Assembly (NCBI GenBank): GCA_035283185.1
Contig: DATEUJ010000227.1
Coordinates: 1-64,000 of the forward strand
Direction of reading: 5' to 3'
Origin: DASSFZ01 sp035283185
GTDB lineage: Bacteria > Chloroflexota > Anaerolineae > Fen-1058
Length of the DNA stretch: 64,000 nt
The stretch's first letter is position 1. Each line of letters starts with the position of its first letter. Shown one piece after another: positions 45,437-54,288 of the stretch. The notes beneath the pieces are model-generated. The model did not search any database. It was not told the DNA's origin and saw nothing but the letters and a program-made list of their open reading frames with translations. The position numbers and the translations under genes were made by a program.

Positions 45437-46639
45437 TCACCTCATCACATTTATTAGAGGCAGAAATATACACTCTGTTACCTGAGCCAGATAGTAAGGG
45501 TCTGAGATAGCGGTCCTGTAAGCATTCAAGCTCGCTTCTGAAGAGTTGACTCGCCAATCTATTCCTTCTTCTACCTTCAAAACTGAAAACCAGAGGAGCG
45601 CTTTTATGTATGGGTATTCTTTAACTTCTGTTCCATACGTATTCTTAATCCATTCAGCTTTAGGTTTATCATCATCACTTTTTTCAGCAGCCCCTATTTC
45701 AGCTATCATGGCTGGTTTTTCAGGGTGCAGCGCATGAAACTCAGCTATAGAAAGACCAGGGAAAGTGTGATCAAGCATGTCGCGAAAAGGTAACCATTCA
45801 TTGCCACCGTCTCCCCGGAAGTATATCGACGTCCCTATCCAGTCTACTTGATCGTCTCCTGGATAGTACGCTGATAATGTGTTCCAGGGCGCAAGTGAGA
45901 CGTTGGGGAAACTAAGCCAATTGGGACTCCAAACCCAGATAACGTTATCTGCCCCCTCTTCAGCGAAGATAGTTCGGATATGACGCCAGGCCGCTACAAA
46001 TCGCTCCGGCCCATCAGCTATGTTTGGATCGCCAAAATGAATATAAAGATCGTCCGCTATATTCCACGATTGAGTCCCATCAGGTCCAAATGCATTTGGA
46101 CCATTGTGAGGATACCAGTCGCCATCCATTTCCCAAGACCAACGTATAAACATCGGATGGCCGAACTGGGTGGCATATTGTGCGGCAGGTCTGATTACAT
46201 AGTCATACTGCCCATCAATAATCTGTTGATAGTAAATTGGTGTATTCTCTAGGGTGGTGGTGTTCCAATCCAAAGGATTCCAGCTTATCATCAAAATTCT
46301 ACCATCGGCGAAGTAATCAGCTAGATTAAGCCAATCGAAATCTGCGTATTGACCACCGTTTATTGTCATGGCCCAAAACCGATTGACTATTACCAAACGC
46401 CGGCCAGTCATGCACTCAAACGCTTGTACCTCAAGCAGTGAATCAGGATAGCTTGCTGGTAAATCGCCAATATAAGCGCCGATGTATGCGCCAACTTCTG
46501 GAATAGGAACCGTTTGCGGGACAGATGTTGCTGCTGGCGCTTCGCTTACAGCAGTAGAGACAATACACCCACCCCCCACCAAGAACAATATAGCCAACGT
46601 TACCGCAATTACCAATCTGAGCACTGGCTGGCGGCTCAT
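45437..46639 (-). CDS. GH26-like secreted glycoside hydrolase lipoprotein
   Basis: 400 residues. A signal peptide with a lipobox-like LVGGGC (Cys25) is followed by a TIM-barrel-type domain. RWSWEMDGDWYPHNG resembles the acid/base region of GH26 (HEMNGDW-like), and MIAEIGAAE the nucleophile strand. GH26 enzymes cut beta-mannans or related glycans outside the cell. It ends IFLPLINVMR, similar to the YLPLV tails of other secreted proteins here. AAGGAGG precedes ATG. Its DNA is clearly AT-richer than the phosphatase gene next to it, suggesting transfer. Confidence 0.78.
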   Translation of the reverse strand: MSRQPVLRLVIAVTLAILFLVGGGCIVSTAVSEAPAATSVPQTVPIPEVGAYIGAYIGDLPASYPDSLLEVQAFECMTGRRLVIVNRFWAMTINGGQYADFDWLNLADYFADGRILMISWNPLDWNTTTLENTPIYYQQIIDGQYDYVIRPAAQYATQFGHPMFIRWSWEMDGDWYPHNGPNAFGPDGTQSWNIADDLYIHFGDPNIADGPERFVAAWRHIRTIFAEEGADNVIWVWSPNWLSFPNVSLAPWNTLSAYYPGDDQVDWIGTSIYFRGDGGNEWLPFRDMLDHTFPGLSIAEFHALHPEKPAMIAEIGAAEKSDDDKPKAEWIKNTYGTEVKEYPYIKALLWFSVLKVEEGIDWRVNSSEASLNAYRTAISDPYYLAQVTECIFLPLINVMR

Positions 46640-46651
46640 ATTCTCCCTCCT

Positions 46652-49252
46652 TCAGTTCTTCAACACAGCAGGCAGGTAACTGAAACAGAGGGCTTGGATG
46701 GGGTAGAAAGGCTCGCGGTTCAGTGCATTGTAGAGCCACGCTGTGGGCGCGACGCCGTGCCAGCGGGTGGTCCACACACCGCCACCTGAAAAATCGTCGG
46801 GCGAGCCTGGCACAGCGCCATCCTCCCGCTGCTGGGCCAACAGCTCCAGTAACAGGTCGTTCGCGCCGTCGCCGCCTACAGAAATGTACTGCCCCGTACC
46901 TTCATTCCAAACCGACCAGGGGCCGGCCTGTCCATCGAAGCCGAAGAGCTGCCCGCCTTGGGCCGGCAAACGGAGTACATCTCTCGCATAGCTGAGCGCC
47001 CGGCGGGCCTTGCAGCCATCGCCAATCGCGCTGAGAAAGGCTGCGCCCCAGGTTTGGTTATCGAGGTACGGCTGCCACCAATTCCTTCCACCTCTGAAGC
47101 GCCCCATATCGCCATCCCAATAATAGGTCAGCAAACAGTTCTTAAGCCTGTCTGCCGGAACAGGGTAATCCGGCCCGGCCGTATGTAAGGCCCACCAGGC
47201 GTCGATGGTGCCTTCAGTGTGATCGATGACCAGGCAGCCATCCGCCGGGTTGATGCGCGTCACCAGCCAATCAGCCGCGCGATTGCGAACCGTGACGGCC
47301 TGAGGATGGGCGCCGCCTGCATCGATGTAGCGGCTCAGGGCGAAGACCGCCCAGGCAATGTCGCCTAGCCATTCAGTGGGATGTACTGGCGCTAAGGTGA
47401 CACAGTTGCGGCTCTTAAACCAGGAGCCATTGGCATTCTGGGTAGCTGCCAGCGCATCCACCACGGAATCTGCTTGCGTCCACATTTTCTCTTTTGTGAA
47501 CACAATCAGAGCCAGGGCCTGGTCGTAAGTATGAGCCACGCACTCAGATTCTTCCTGCCACGATTTGAGCAGGCCCGTTACCGCCTGCTGGCTGGCGAGC
47601 CAGTTAACGGCTGCGTCTGATGCGATTGGGTTCGAGATAACCGCTTCGAAGGTGATGGGCACGCTGCGCGAGATGACATTGTAGGCATTCAGGTTATCGA
47701 TGGCAATGCTCCCGACGCCGCCGACATCATCAACCGGATCCTTCACGACCGAGACGAAGAGCGCGCTCACCTGGCTGGCATCGAAGCTGGTGCCGCTCGT
47801 CCAGGGTTCAAGGAACCTGAAGGGGATGACCAGTTGGCCCCACCAATAATGGTGGGTCGGGTGATGATAACCGCGCGCAAAAATATGTTCCTGGCTGCCA
47901 GCAGGGTTGATCAATCCCACCTCCAGCGAGTTCGCTCCGGCCGGATCGCCCCGCCAGTCCAGGCGCAAGTGGTCGTAGGCGGACAGATCGAGCGGCGGGT
48001 TGAAGTTACAGCGAACCTGGGCCCAGTTACCGTCACCACTCCCCAGGTTGTAGTTCAGTTGAAGCGCTCTGTCGGTGTAACCGGCGATGGCAGCCACAGT
48101 GCCCGTGACCGGGCGATCGGATGGTAACACGGGGAAGCAGTTGTAAGTGCCTTCGAAGTCGAGGAATGTGAAGCCGGAACGGAGTCCCAGGTCTGTCCAC
48201 GGCTCGGGCGGGTTGTCTTGCGCCAGTAACCAGTAGCTCACCTGGCCGGTCTGGCCCGCTGTCCAGCTCTGCGAAGCAGGCCCGTCGTCGTGCAGCCACA
48301 GGCCGACGTTTTCGTTATTGGGATTGGTGGTGGCGCTGATCCGGCCCTGTGGCGTGACCGTATGAGTGATGGGCAAAGCATCGAGAGCAATACGCACGTT
48401 GGGGGTGTTCCCCTGCCAGCTTTGGTCGTCGGTATGGAGCACGTCGAGCCAGGTGTTGCCGAGTGGTAGGGCAAGGCTAAAGACAAAAGCCGAAGGCGTA
48501 ACGCTGGTGAAGGCTACCTGATGCCGAACCAGATCGCTGCCGATGAAGCGAGCGGCGTTGCTGTCGTGGCAGTCGGTGTTACCGCCGTCGCATGTACCGC
48601 CCTGGCTGATAAACATGGACGAAACCTGCGCGAGCTTGAACCCCTGCCGTTCGGCGCGCCGTGTAGAGTTGATGGTAATATCGGCTGTGGCCGTATGGGT
48701 CTGGGTGACGTGCAGCCGGGTCTGTCGATCGCGGGGAGGGGGTAACACCAACTCATAGGCTACGCTAAAGTCGTGGTTGGTCCCGTTGGCCCGCATGCGC
48801 AGCGGCGCGGCGGGTAACCAGGTAGTATCGATCTCTAGCCGATTAAGCTGGGGATTGTGATAGTAGGTTGAGAAACTGGGCCAATAGGCAGGGCCCAAGA
48901 CAATGGAGCTGCCAAACGGAATGGATGGGGTAGGATCAGCGTTTTGCTTCAGACGCACGAAGCCAGATGCATAGATGACGGCGACCTGCGGAGTGCCTGA
49001 CCAGCTTTGCGACTTGTGATAGACGCGCACAAGGGCTGCATTGCTGTGTGAGATGCCGTCGAGTACGACCTCCATGGGAGTACCCACATTAGGGTCGGTG
49101 CCGCACTTATCGACAATCCAACCATTGCTCCCGTTGTAAATTGTCAAGCAGTTGGATTGAGCCGCGATGCCGTGAAGCGAGGCCGAGATTGCTACCAAAG
49201 CCAACAGGCACGCGAAGGCCACCGATAAGCGTTTCGATAGCCGAGATTGCAT
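46652..49252 (-). CDS. secreted CBM + alpha/alpha-toroid protein (putative carbohydrate-active)
   Basis: 866 residues. A signal peptide (about 1-33) leads into beta-rich domains (about 35-385), a carbohydrate-binding-like module (about 385-540, DLSAYDHLRLDWRGD ... IAIDNLNAY) and a helical toroid (about 560-840: TYDQALALIVFTK, EWLGDIAWAVFALSRY, DNQTWGAAFLSAIG). The order matches the broken gene at 115-2159. The protein ends FSYLPAVLKN. ATG 49252 is chosen in front of the signal peptide; the longer frame would start on a rare codon. Six-hairpin toroids often cut or epimerise glycans, but no catalytic residue is certain. Confidence 0.7.
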   Translation of the reverse strand: MQSRLSKRLSVAFACLLALVAISASLHGIAAQSNCLTIYNGSNGWIVDKCGTDPNVGTPMEVVLDGISHSNAALVRVYHKSQSWSGTPQVAVIYASGFVRLKQNADPTPSIPFGSSIVLGPAYWPSFSTYYHNPQLNRLEIDTTWLPAAPLRMRANGTNHDFSVAYELVLPPPRDRQTRLHVTQTHTATADITINSTRRAERQGFKLAQVSSMFISQGGTCDGGNTDCHDSNAARFIGSDLVRHQVAFTSVTPSAFVFSLALPLGNTWLDVLHTDDQSWQGNTPNVRIALDALPITHTVTPQGRISATTNPNNENVGLWLHDDGPASQSWTAGQTGQVSYWLLAQDNPPEPWTDLGLRSGFTFLDFEGTYNCFPVLPSDRPVTGTVAAIAGYTDRALQLNYNLGSGDGNWAQVRCNFNPPLDLSAYDHLRLDWRGDPAGANSLEVGLINPAGSQEHIFARGYHHPTHHYWWGQLVIPFRFLEPWTSGTSFDASQVSALFVSVVKDPVDDVGGVGSIAIDNLNAYNVISRSVPITFEAVISNPIASDAAVNWLASQQAVTGLLKSWQEESECVAHTYDQALALIVFTKEKMWTQADSVVDALAATQNANGSWFKSRNCVTLAPVHPTEWLGDIAWAVFALSRYIDAGGAHPQAVTVRNRAADWLVTRINPADGCLVIDHTEGTIDAWWALHTAGPDYPVPADRLKNCLLTYYWDGDMGRFRGGRNWWQPYLDNQTWGAAFLSAIGDGCKARRALSYARDVLRLPAQGGQLFGFDGQAGPWSVWNEGTGQYISVGGDGANDLLLELLAQQREDGAVPGSPDDFSGGGVWTTRWHGVAPTAWLYNALNREPFYPIQALCFSYLPAVLKN

Positions 49253-49392
49253 GGCGTGCCTGTCTGCAAACCGATGGATGACGGGGAACAAGGTTTGCGT
49301 CTTGCCTCCTCTCGTTGACGTGTGAGGCAACGTATTGCGTTGGTACTCCTAAACACTGCCGACCGGCAAAGCGCGTTGCGCTAAGTTCACTA

Positions 49393-50331
49393 TTACTTGA
49401 ACTCAAAATCGTCTACCCACACTGTGGCGCTGTTCGTGGCTCTCTTGAATTGAAGGTTGACATTCTCAAGCCGATTCAACTGTACACCCAGATCCGAGAA
49501 CCTGCTCAGCGGTGTGCAGAACGATGTCCACTTTCCCGCCTGCGCGATATTGATCAAGATTCCTTCCTCTCGCGGGGATGTGTCTTTCATATCCAAGCTG
49601 AATGCCTGATTGGGCGTTTGGGTGTAAGCCCAGAAGCAAATCTCGGTGAATTTCGTGGCGTCATAGCCGTCAGGCGTGCCGATTCCCCAGTATCTGTTGT
49701 CGTCGACGCTTTTATACTCGATCCTGACCGCAAGGGGTTCGCTGTGGAATATATCGTAGACGCCTTGGCACAGGAAATTTGGGTCATCTTCCGGACCGTA
49801 GAATGGGAACTGGGGATCCACGTCTTGGAGCTGTGGAAACACGTTTCCGGTGATGGAAGGGTGGTTGCAGGCGATCGGTGGTATTGGAGTAGGCGTGTCG
49901 GTGGGAGCCGGTGTATTGGTCGGGGTTGGCGTATTCGTCATAGTTGGGGGAGGGGGAGGCGGGGTAGGCGTGACCTCAATATTGCAGACGATCGTAGCTT
50001 CAGATGAGGTGCCGTCTCTTTTCGCGGTCACTTTAATGATCACCTGACCAGGATTGTTTGGAGCCGTGAAGTTTACAGTCTGACCTGTGGGTGGCGTCAC
50101 GATGCCTGCGCTTGGGCTCCATTCAAAAACGACCCCATCACCTTGCACTCCGGACACTGCCAGTGGAATGGACTCGCCCGGCGACAACACGCAAGAGCGT
50201 CCGGGGACGATGGTGGGTGTTCCTAACGGTTGGCATGCACTGGCTACTACTAGGAAAAGCAGGCTGAGTAGTAGTGTTGCCCTATGTAGGGTGTGAGATC
50301 CTACCACAGTCGAAGAAGCTACACTGCTCAT
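49393..50331 (-). CDS. secreted lipoprotein with Ig-like domain, PT linker and CBM-like domain
   Basis: 312 residues. Lipobox VASAC (Cys33) follows a hydrophobic stretch. An Ig-like beta-sandwich (about 40-130, LSPGESIPLAVSG) is joined by a Pro/Thr-rich linker (about 132-165) to a C-terminal beta-sandwich (about 170-312) ending TVWVDDFEFK, typical of CBM11/CIA30-like modules. AGGAG precedes ATG 50331. It probably holds a glycan or another enzyme at the cell surface. The Ig-like domain resembles the C-terminal part of the membrane protein encoded just upstream. Confidence 0.7.
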   Translation of the reverse strand: MSSVASSTVVGSHTLHRATLLLSLLFLVVASACQPLGTPTIVPGRSCVLSPGESIPLAVSGVQGDGVVFEWSPSAGIVTPPTGQTVNFTAPNNPGQVIIKVTAKRDGTSSEATIVCNIEVTPTPPPPPPTMTNTPTPTNTPAPTDTPTPIPPIACNHPSITGNVFPQLQDVDPQFPFYGPEDDPNFLCQGVYDIFHSEPLAVRIEYKSVDDNRYWGIGTPDGYDATKFTEICFWAYTQTPNQAFSLDMKDTSPREEGILINIAQAGKWTSFCTPLSRFSDLGVQLNRLENVNLQFKRATNSATVWVDDFEFK

Positions 50332-50347
50332 GGTTTTTTCTCCTCTG

Positions 50348-51115
50348 CTATGGTCCGCGCTCAACAAAGAACGGATAAGACTCCAGGGCCGGACAGCGCC
50401 ACTGGGTCAGCTGCATAGACACGGGATCGGCAATGCTGTCACGACCGCTCAGATAGTCGACTGTGCAACCTGTCCTGCGAAGGAGTTTCGCATCACCGCC
50501 AATGCCAGCGTCCATCCAAGTGCACTCGAGGATGGGTAGTTTCATCTCGCGCGAGACGGGAATAACCTCTGCCTCCAACCTGACCGTCACACCCGGCTCA
50601 ACTGAGACGCTCTCTCCCGGCGATGGTATCGAGATGATGGTGTCTCCTTTCGAGATCCGGAATGAAACCAATGTGTCACTTGAGCCAATGCATTGCGGAA
50701 ATAGCCAAAGACCCGCCAGCGAGACCGATGTGCCAAGTATGAGAAACCGCCATGCACGGGGAGAGAATAGCTTTGGGTCGGCCGCTAACAGGATTTTGAG
50801 TATCAGACGTATGGGCCACGGGACTCCGTCATCATCGGCCCATTGGTTCAGTTGGTCGGACAGCCCGGCAACGGCCGACAATGAAACCAGGGCGACTGAG
50901 ATGAGAATGGCGGGAAGCCATGGATAGCCTCGCACATAGCGAAGGTAGGGAGCCAGCTGAGAGTTGTCCAGGATGGTCAATGCGACCACGATTAACACGA
51001 TGGACAGCGAGCCAGTCACAAGTAGATTTCGCCGCCCATGACGCAAGAGCCGTTCAACGGTTCTCTTAACCGCTAGCAGAGAGACGGTTAGGCGGGGTAG
51101 GATTCCTCGTGGCAT
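50348..51115 (-). CDS. membrane protein with extracytoplasmic Ig-like domain
   Basis: 255 residues. Three membrane helices (about 32-52, 62-82, 120-140) are followed by an outside domain (about 145-255) with SIPSPGESVSVEPGVTV. That stretch resembles SPGESIPLAVSG in the lipoprotein encoded 16 bases downstream, so the two may be related modules or interact. ATG 51115 is chosen since GGAGAG lies about nine bases upstream; ATG 51124 is too close to it. No enzymatic motif. Confidence 0.55.
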   Translation of the reverse strand: MPRGILPRLTVSLLAVKRTVERLLRHGRRNLLVTGSLSIVLIVVALTILDNSQLAPYLRYVRGYPWLPAILISVALVSLSAVAGLSDQLNQWADDDGVPWPIRLILKILLAADPKLFSPRAWRFLILGTSVSLAGLWLFPQCIGSSDTLVSFRISKGDTIISIPSPGESVSVEPGVTVRLEAEVIPVSREMKLPILECTWMDAGIGGDAKLLRRTGCTVDYLSGRDSIADPVSMQLTQWRCPALESYPFFVERGP

Positions 51116-51180
51116 TGAACACATCTCTCCACTCTCACGTGAGATACGTATAATTCCTTTACGCGTGTAGAGCTCAACGA

Positions 51181-52122
51181 TTAAGGGAGCGGCGGAATGC
51201 AAATCCTGTCGATCGGGCAACTGAGTGGTTGGCCCACTCTCATCACCAGAGGCAGATATAGTTGAGCGACGGGCTTCCTCACAAAGCTAACTTTATCTAC
51301 GAACACGTCGTAGGGCGACTGGGTCGCATTTCCATCTAGCTGAAATGCAATCGCGAGGCCGTCAGACGCTATTGTAGGGGTGGGGGAGGTCGTCAAGTTA
51401 AGAATGTGGCTCTGGTCATCCATAATGAATTTCTGATAGTGCACCTGCCCGCCAAGAATCTCCCCTTCCAGCGAAAGGGTATGCCACTGTCCTGCTTGCA
51501 AGCATTGTGTAATTGTCGGCCTGATCGGCACCCACGGCTCAGATTGATGAGGATCCCAGTAGCGCCAGCGCGGCGCACCCTCGCCGACATTCTGCCATTG
51601 AAGGGCGAACTCGTATCGCTTAGAGTGTTTATACTTGTTCATGCTGAACTCAAGCGCCTGGATCACGGACGGAGCGCTTTGGTTGTTACACGTCGTGGTA
51701 GGGGTAAACCAAAAGGGCATCGTAAGAGTAAACACGCTTGCCGATGGTTCCGGCAACAAGTTCCTATAACAGTGCACGTTCGAATACGTAATAACGCCTC
51801 CGGTAAGGGAACATTGAAGCGACTTCCCGCCAAGGGATGGCGTCGCAACGTTTGTGATGACCCACGTTGGCCAGCCTTCACAGAAGACGCCCCAATCGGC
51901 GGCGTCTTCATCCAAGTCGTGTGTTTTTGAAATAGGTGGATTGGCTGGTCCTTGGTCGCATATTACCGCATCACTTGGGGCCTGCCCCCAAGCCGTTCGA
52001 GGCAACGTGCTGTCTGACGCTGTTGTCTGATCTGTACCACCGCTCGCCGTTGTTCCGAGAACTCCGGTCATCATCATAAGAGCGAGTCCAGCGATAATCA
52101 CAGTGATTCCGCACTTGAACAT
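51181..52122 (-). CDS. secreted beta-sandwich protein with YLPLV motif
   Basis: 313 residues. A signal peptide (about 1-27) is followed by a jelly-roll-like beta domain with paired cysteines (about 55-290; RYEFALQWQNVG, WHTLSLEGEILGGQ, DVFVDKVSFVRK), as in lectin or polysaccharide-lyase-type folds. AQLYLPLVMRVG occurs just after the domain, then about 20 more residues. GAGGTGAG precedes ATG. It starts the minus-strand run 52122 to 45437 of secreted proteins. Function unknown; glycan binding is likely. Confidence 0.6.
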   Translation of the reverse strand: MFKCGITVIIAGLALMMMTGVLGTTASGGTDQTTASDSTLPRTAWGQAPSDAVICDQGPANPPISKTHDLDEDAADWGVFCEGWPTWVITNVATPSLGGKSLQCSLTGGVITYSNVHCYRNLLPEPSASVFTLTMPFWFTPTTTCNNQSAPSVIQALEFSMNKYKHSKRYEFALQWQNVGEGAPRWRYWDPHQSEPWVPIRPTITQCLQAGQWHTLSLEGEILGGQVHYQKFIMDDQSHILNLTTSPTPTIASDGLAIAFQLDGNATQSPYDVFVDKVSFVRKPVAQLYLPLVMRVGQPLSCPIDRICIPPLP

Positions 52123-52285
52123 CTCACCTCGCTATGCACAACGGCTTAGGCCGAGGATTCCCGTCCCGGTACTCAGAAGCAAGATACGCTGATCAAAGCA
52201 AAGGTGGGTCTTCCAGGTTGGACGCTGACGGCGTTGTTGCGATATTCGATTGGCGACTACAAGAGCATTACTACTATAGCACTAA

Positions 52286-52636
52286 TCAGGAGCGAGTCAA
52301 TACCCTTTTGGCAGCTTGCCAAGTATGGCCCATCGCACACCGTTTCCCCCTTGGCAGCCCTAACATCAAGCTGATCGGCCCCAGCGCCAGCAGCGCCATC
52401 GCCCACGGCAGGCCGAACTGGCTGGCGATCATCCCCAGCGTCCACGGAATCGTCCAGGCTATCGCGCCGAAGGCTGACGAGATCGACATGGCGATGCCGG
52501 AGCGGTCCGGCAGGCCGGCGCAGAAATGCGCCGCCAAGATCAGGTACCAGCATGACGTGGCGAGGGCGAGACACGCCAGCAGTCGTGGTGAAGCGCGCCA
52601 CGAAGCGCAGCGGATAGTGTGTCGGCGCACGGCCAT
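52286..52636 (-). pseudogene. remnant of an MFS transporter gene (C-terminal ~85 codons)
   Basis: Bases 52326-52582 match 56062-56318, the 3' end of the intact MFS gene, at a high level over about 255 bases (constant offset of about 3737, few mismatches). The translated remnant keeps CLALATS, PDRSGIAMSISSA and SQFGLPWAMALLALGP. The rest of the transporter is missing; the flanks are unrelated. It lies directly downstream of the first oxidase gene and marks one edge of a duplication that also produced the two oxidase genes. Confidence 0.85.
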
Positions 52637-52678
52637 CCGGGCACGCCAGGCCCGAGTCGCCGCGTTGCTTGGCGAGCC

Positions 52679-54217
52679 TCAAAGCACCCGGATGAACTTG
52701 GCCGTTGAGGGCACGCCATCCGAGTTGACGATGAAGAGCATGTAATACCCGGGCGGTGCAGTGGACGGATCAGGTGGAGCGACGACGGTGAGCTGCCATG
52801 GGGTATTCGCGTCGATCTTCAGCCCGACGTAGCGCTGATCCATGTTGTTGTTGTGCGTCGTCGTGGTCGGGCGGATGAGGGCCACGGATGTGATGGACCG
52901 CGCATCGCCGGTCTCGACATCGAACGTTTCTCCGTACGTGACTTGCGAAGGAGTCCGGTCGATGACCGGCTGTGGGCCGCGCGCGAGATAGGGCGGGCTG
53001 AATACTTCGAGGCGTAACTCGTTTCCATCCGGCGGCCACTCGTGTCCTGTGCTGCCCGCGGTGAGCACACGCCCATCGGGCAGCAGGACTGCGGTCGAGT
53101 GGTAAAGTCGTGCAACCTGTGCTTGGGCCAGTCTCTGCCAGGTCTCCGTTACCGGGTCGAATCGCTCGGCCTCCAGGACAGCGCCATGATTATGATCGGC
53201 AATGCCTTTCTCCGCGCCGTTGACAACTAACACAGACCTATCGGGCAGCAGTACCGCATCGACCAAAATGCGGGCGTTGTCGAGAGGTGTGGTTTCTCTC
53301 CATCGGCTCCGTTCCTGATCTCCCACGTTCAGCTCGAATATGTCAGCCCGGTCGGTCGCCGGGGATTCTGTATTCGGCTTTAACGCAGTACTGCCGCCTA
53401 TCATCAGCACCCGCGCTTGCGGATGGTCGGGCAGTATCGGAAGCAGCACGCTGGTTCCCTGGCCAGGGTATGTGCGGCTACCTGAGGAAGGTATCTCGAA
53501 CGCTTGAGGAAGCCATGCTTGTTTATTGAGATCGAGCAATCGGGTCTTGTCCCAGGAGTGAACGAAAAGGAAACCCCCGGGCAAGACATGCAGGAACGGG
53601 TACAGGCCGATATTTTTCAGGAAGGGCTGTGGAGCCGTTAACGTATCGGTGTCGGGATCAAAGATTTCGCATGTAGAATTCATCGCGAATTGATCGCTTC
53701 CCGTCAATTGTTCGAGCATTGGCGCAATACAATGATGCCAGTATCCGGAAACGATCAGGGCCTTACCGTTGGGCAGCGTGACGCACGTAGGATACCACCG
53801 CGCGCGTGGCATATCCGCGTGTCGCGACCATGTCTCCGTGACCGGATCGAACGTATGGACATCGTGGTCAGCGCCTCGACCGAAGCCAATCAGCGAGACA
53901 ACGATTTGCCAGGGAATTTGTGCGTACGACTGCCCACCGGCGGCGAGCAGGCGTCCATCCGGGAGAATACAGTGGCCGCTGCAGAAGAGGTTGCGTGGCA
54001 GATCGGGGTACGTGACGCCCTCGCTCACTGGATCAAATAGCGCAGACTGCCCTCTATTGATAGCTGCATAGTCATGCATATCGGCCGAGAATAGCAGCAC
54101 CTTCCCGGTGTTCAACAATGCCATGTGGACGCCGACAATGTTCAGGCTGGCTGCGATTCGCCATTCTCCTTGTACGGCTTCTGTTTCACTTATCACGATC
54201 TCTCTGTAGTCCAGCAC
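52679..54217 (-). CDS. copper-radical oxidase, galactose/glyoxal oxidase family (copy A)
   Basis: 512 residues: a kelch-type seven-bladed propeller (about 25-400) and a DUF1929 E-set domain (about 410-512). All residues needed for the Cys-Tyr/copper centre of galactose oxidase have counterparts: Cys79 (LFCSGH), Tyr142 (RWYPT), Trp160, Tyr372-His373 (LYHST) and His455 (THNNN). The family oxidises alcohols or aldehydes with O2 and makes H2O2. There is no signal peptide, unusual for the family. GTG 54217 is chosen because AGGAGGTG lies six bases upstream; the longer frame reads through a palindromic repeat. Confidence 0.85.
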   Translation of the reverse strand: MLDYREIVISETEAVQGEWRIAASLNIVGVHMALLNTGKVLLFSADMHDYAAINRGQSALFDPVSEGVTYPDLPRNLFCSGHCILPDGRLLAAGGQSYAQIPWQIVVSLIGFGRGADHDVHTFDPVTETWSRHADMPRARWYPTCVTLPNGKALIVSGYWHHCIAPMLEQLTGSDQFAMNSTCEIFDPDTDTLTAPQPFLKNIGLYPFLHVLPGGFLFVHSWDKTRLLDLNKQAWLPQAFEIPSSGSRTYPGQGTSVLLPILPDHPQARVLMIGGSTALKPNTESPATDRADIFELNVGDQERSRWRETTPLDNARILVDAVLLPDRSVLVVNGAEKGIADHNHGAVLEAERFDPVTETWQRLAQAQVARLYHSTAVLLPDGRVLTAGSTGHEWPPDGNELRLEVFSPPYLARGPQPVIDRTPSQVTYGETFDVETGDARSITSVALIRPTTTTHNNNMDQRYVGLKIDANTPWQLTVVAPPDPSTAPPGYYMLFIVNSDGVPSTAKFIRVL

Positions 54218-54245
54218 GATACACCTCCTGCGCAAAGCTATTTCG

Positions 54246-54278
54246 GATTTCCGAAGTCTTGGAGACTTCGGAAGTCTT
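54246..54278. repeat. double AGACTTCCGAAGTCT-type palindrome
   Basis: TTCCGAAGTCT and AGACTTCGGAAGTCT lie side by side between the two oxidase genes, 29 bases upstream of the GTG of copy A. They belong to the dispersed family described below. Confidence 0.85.
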
Positions 54279-54288
54279 GAGTAGGGGA

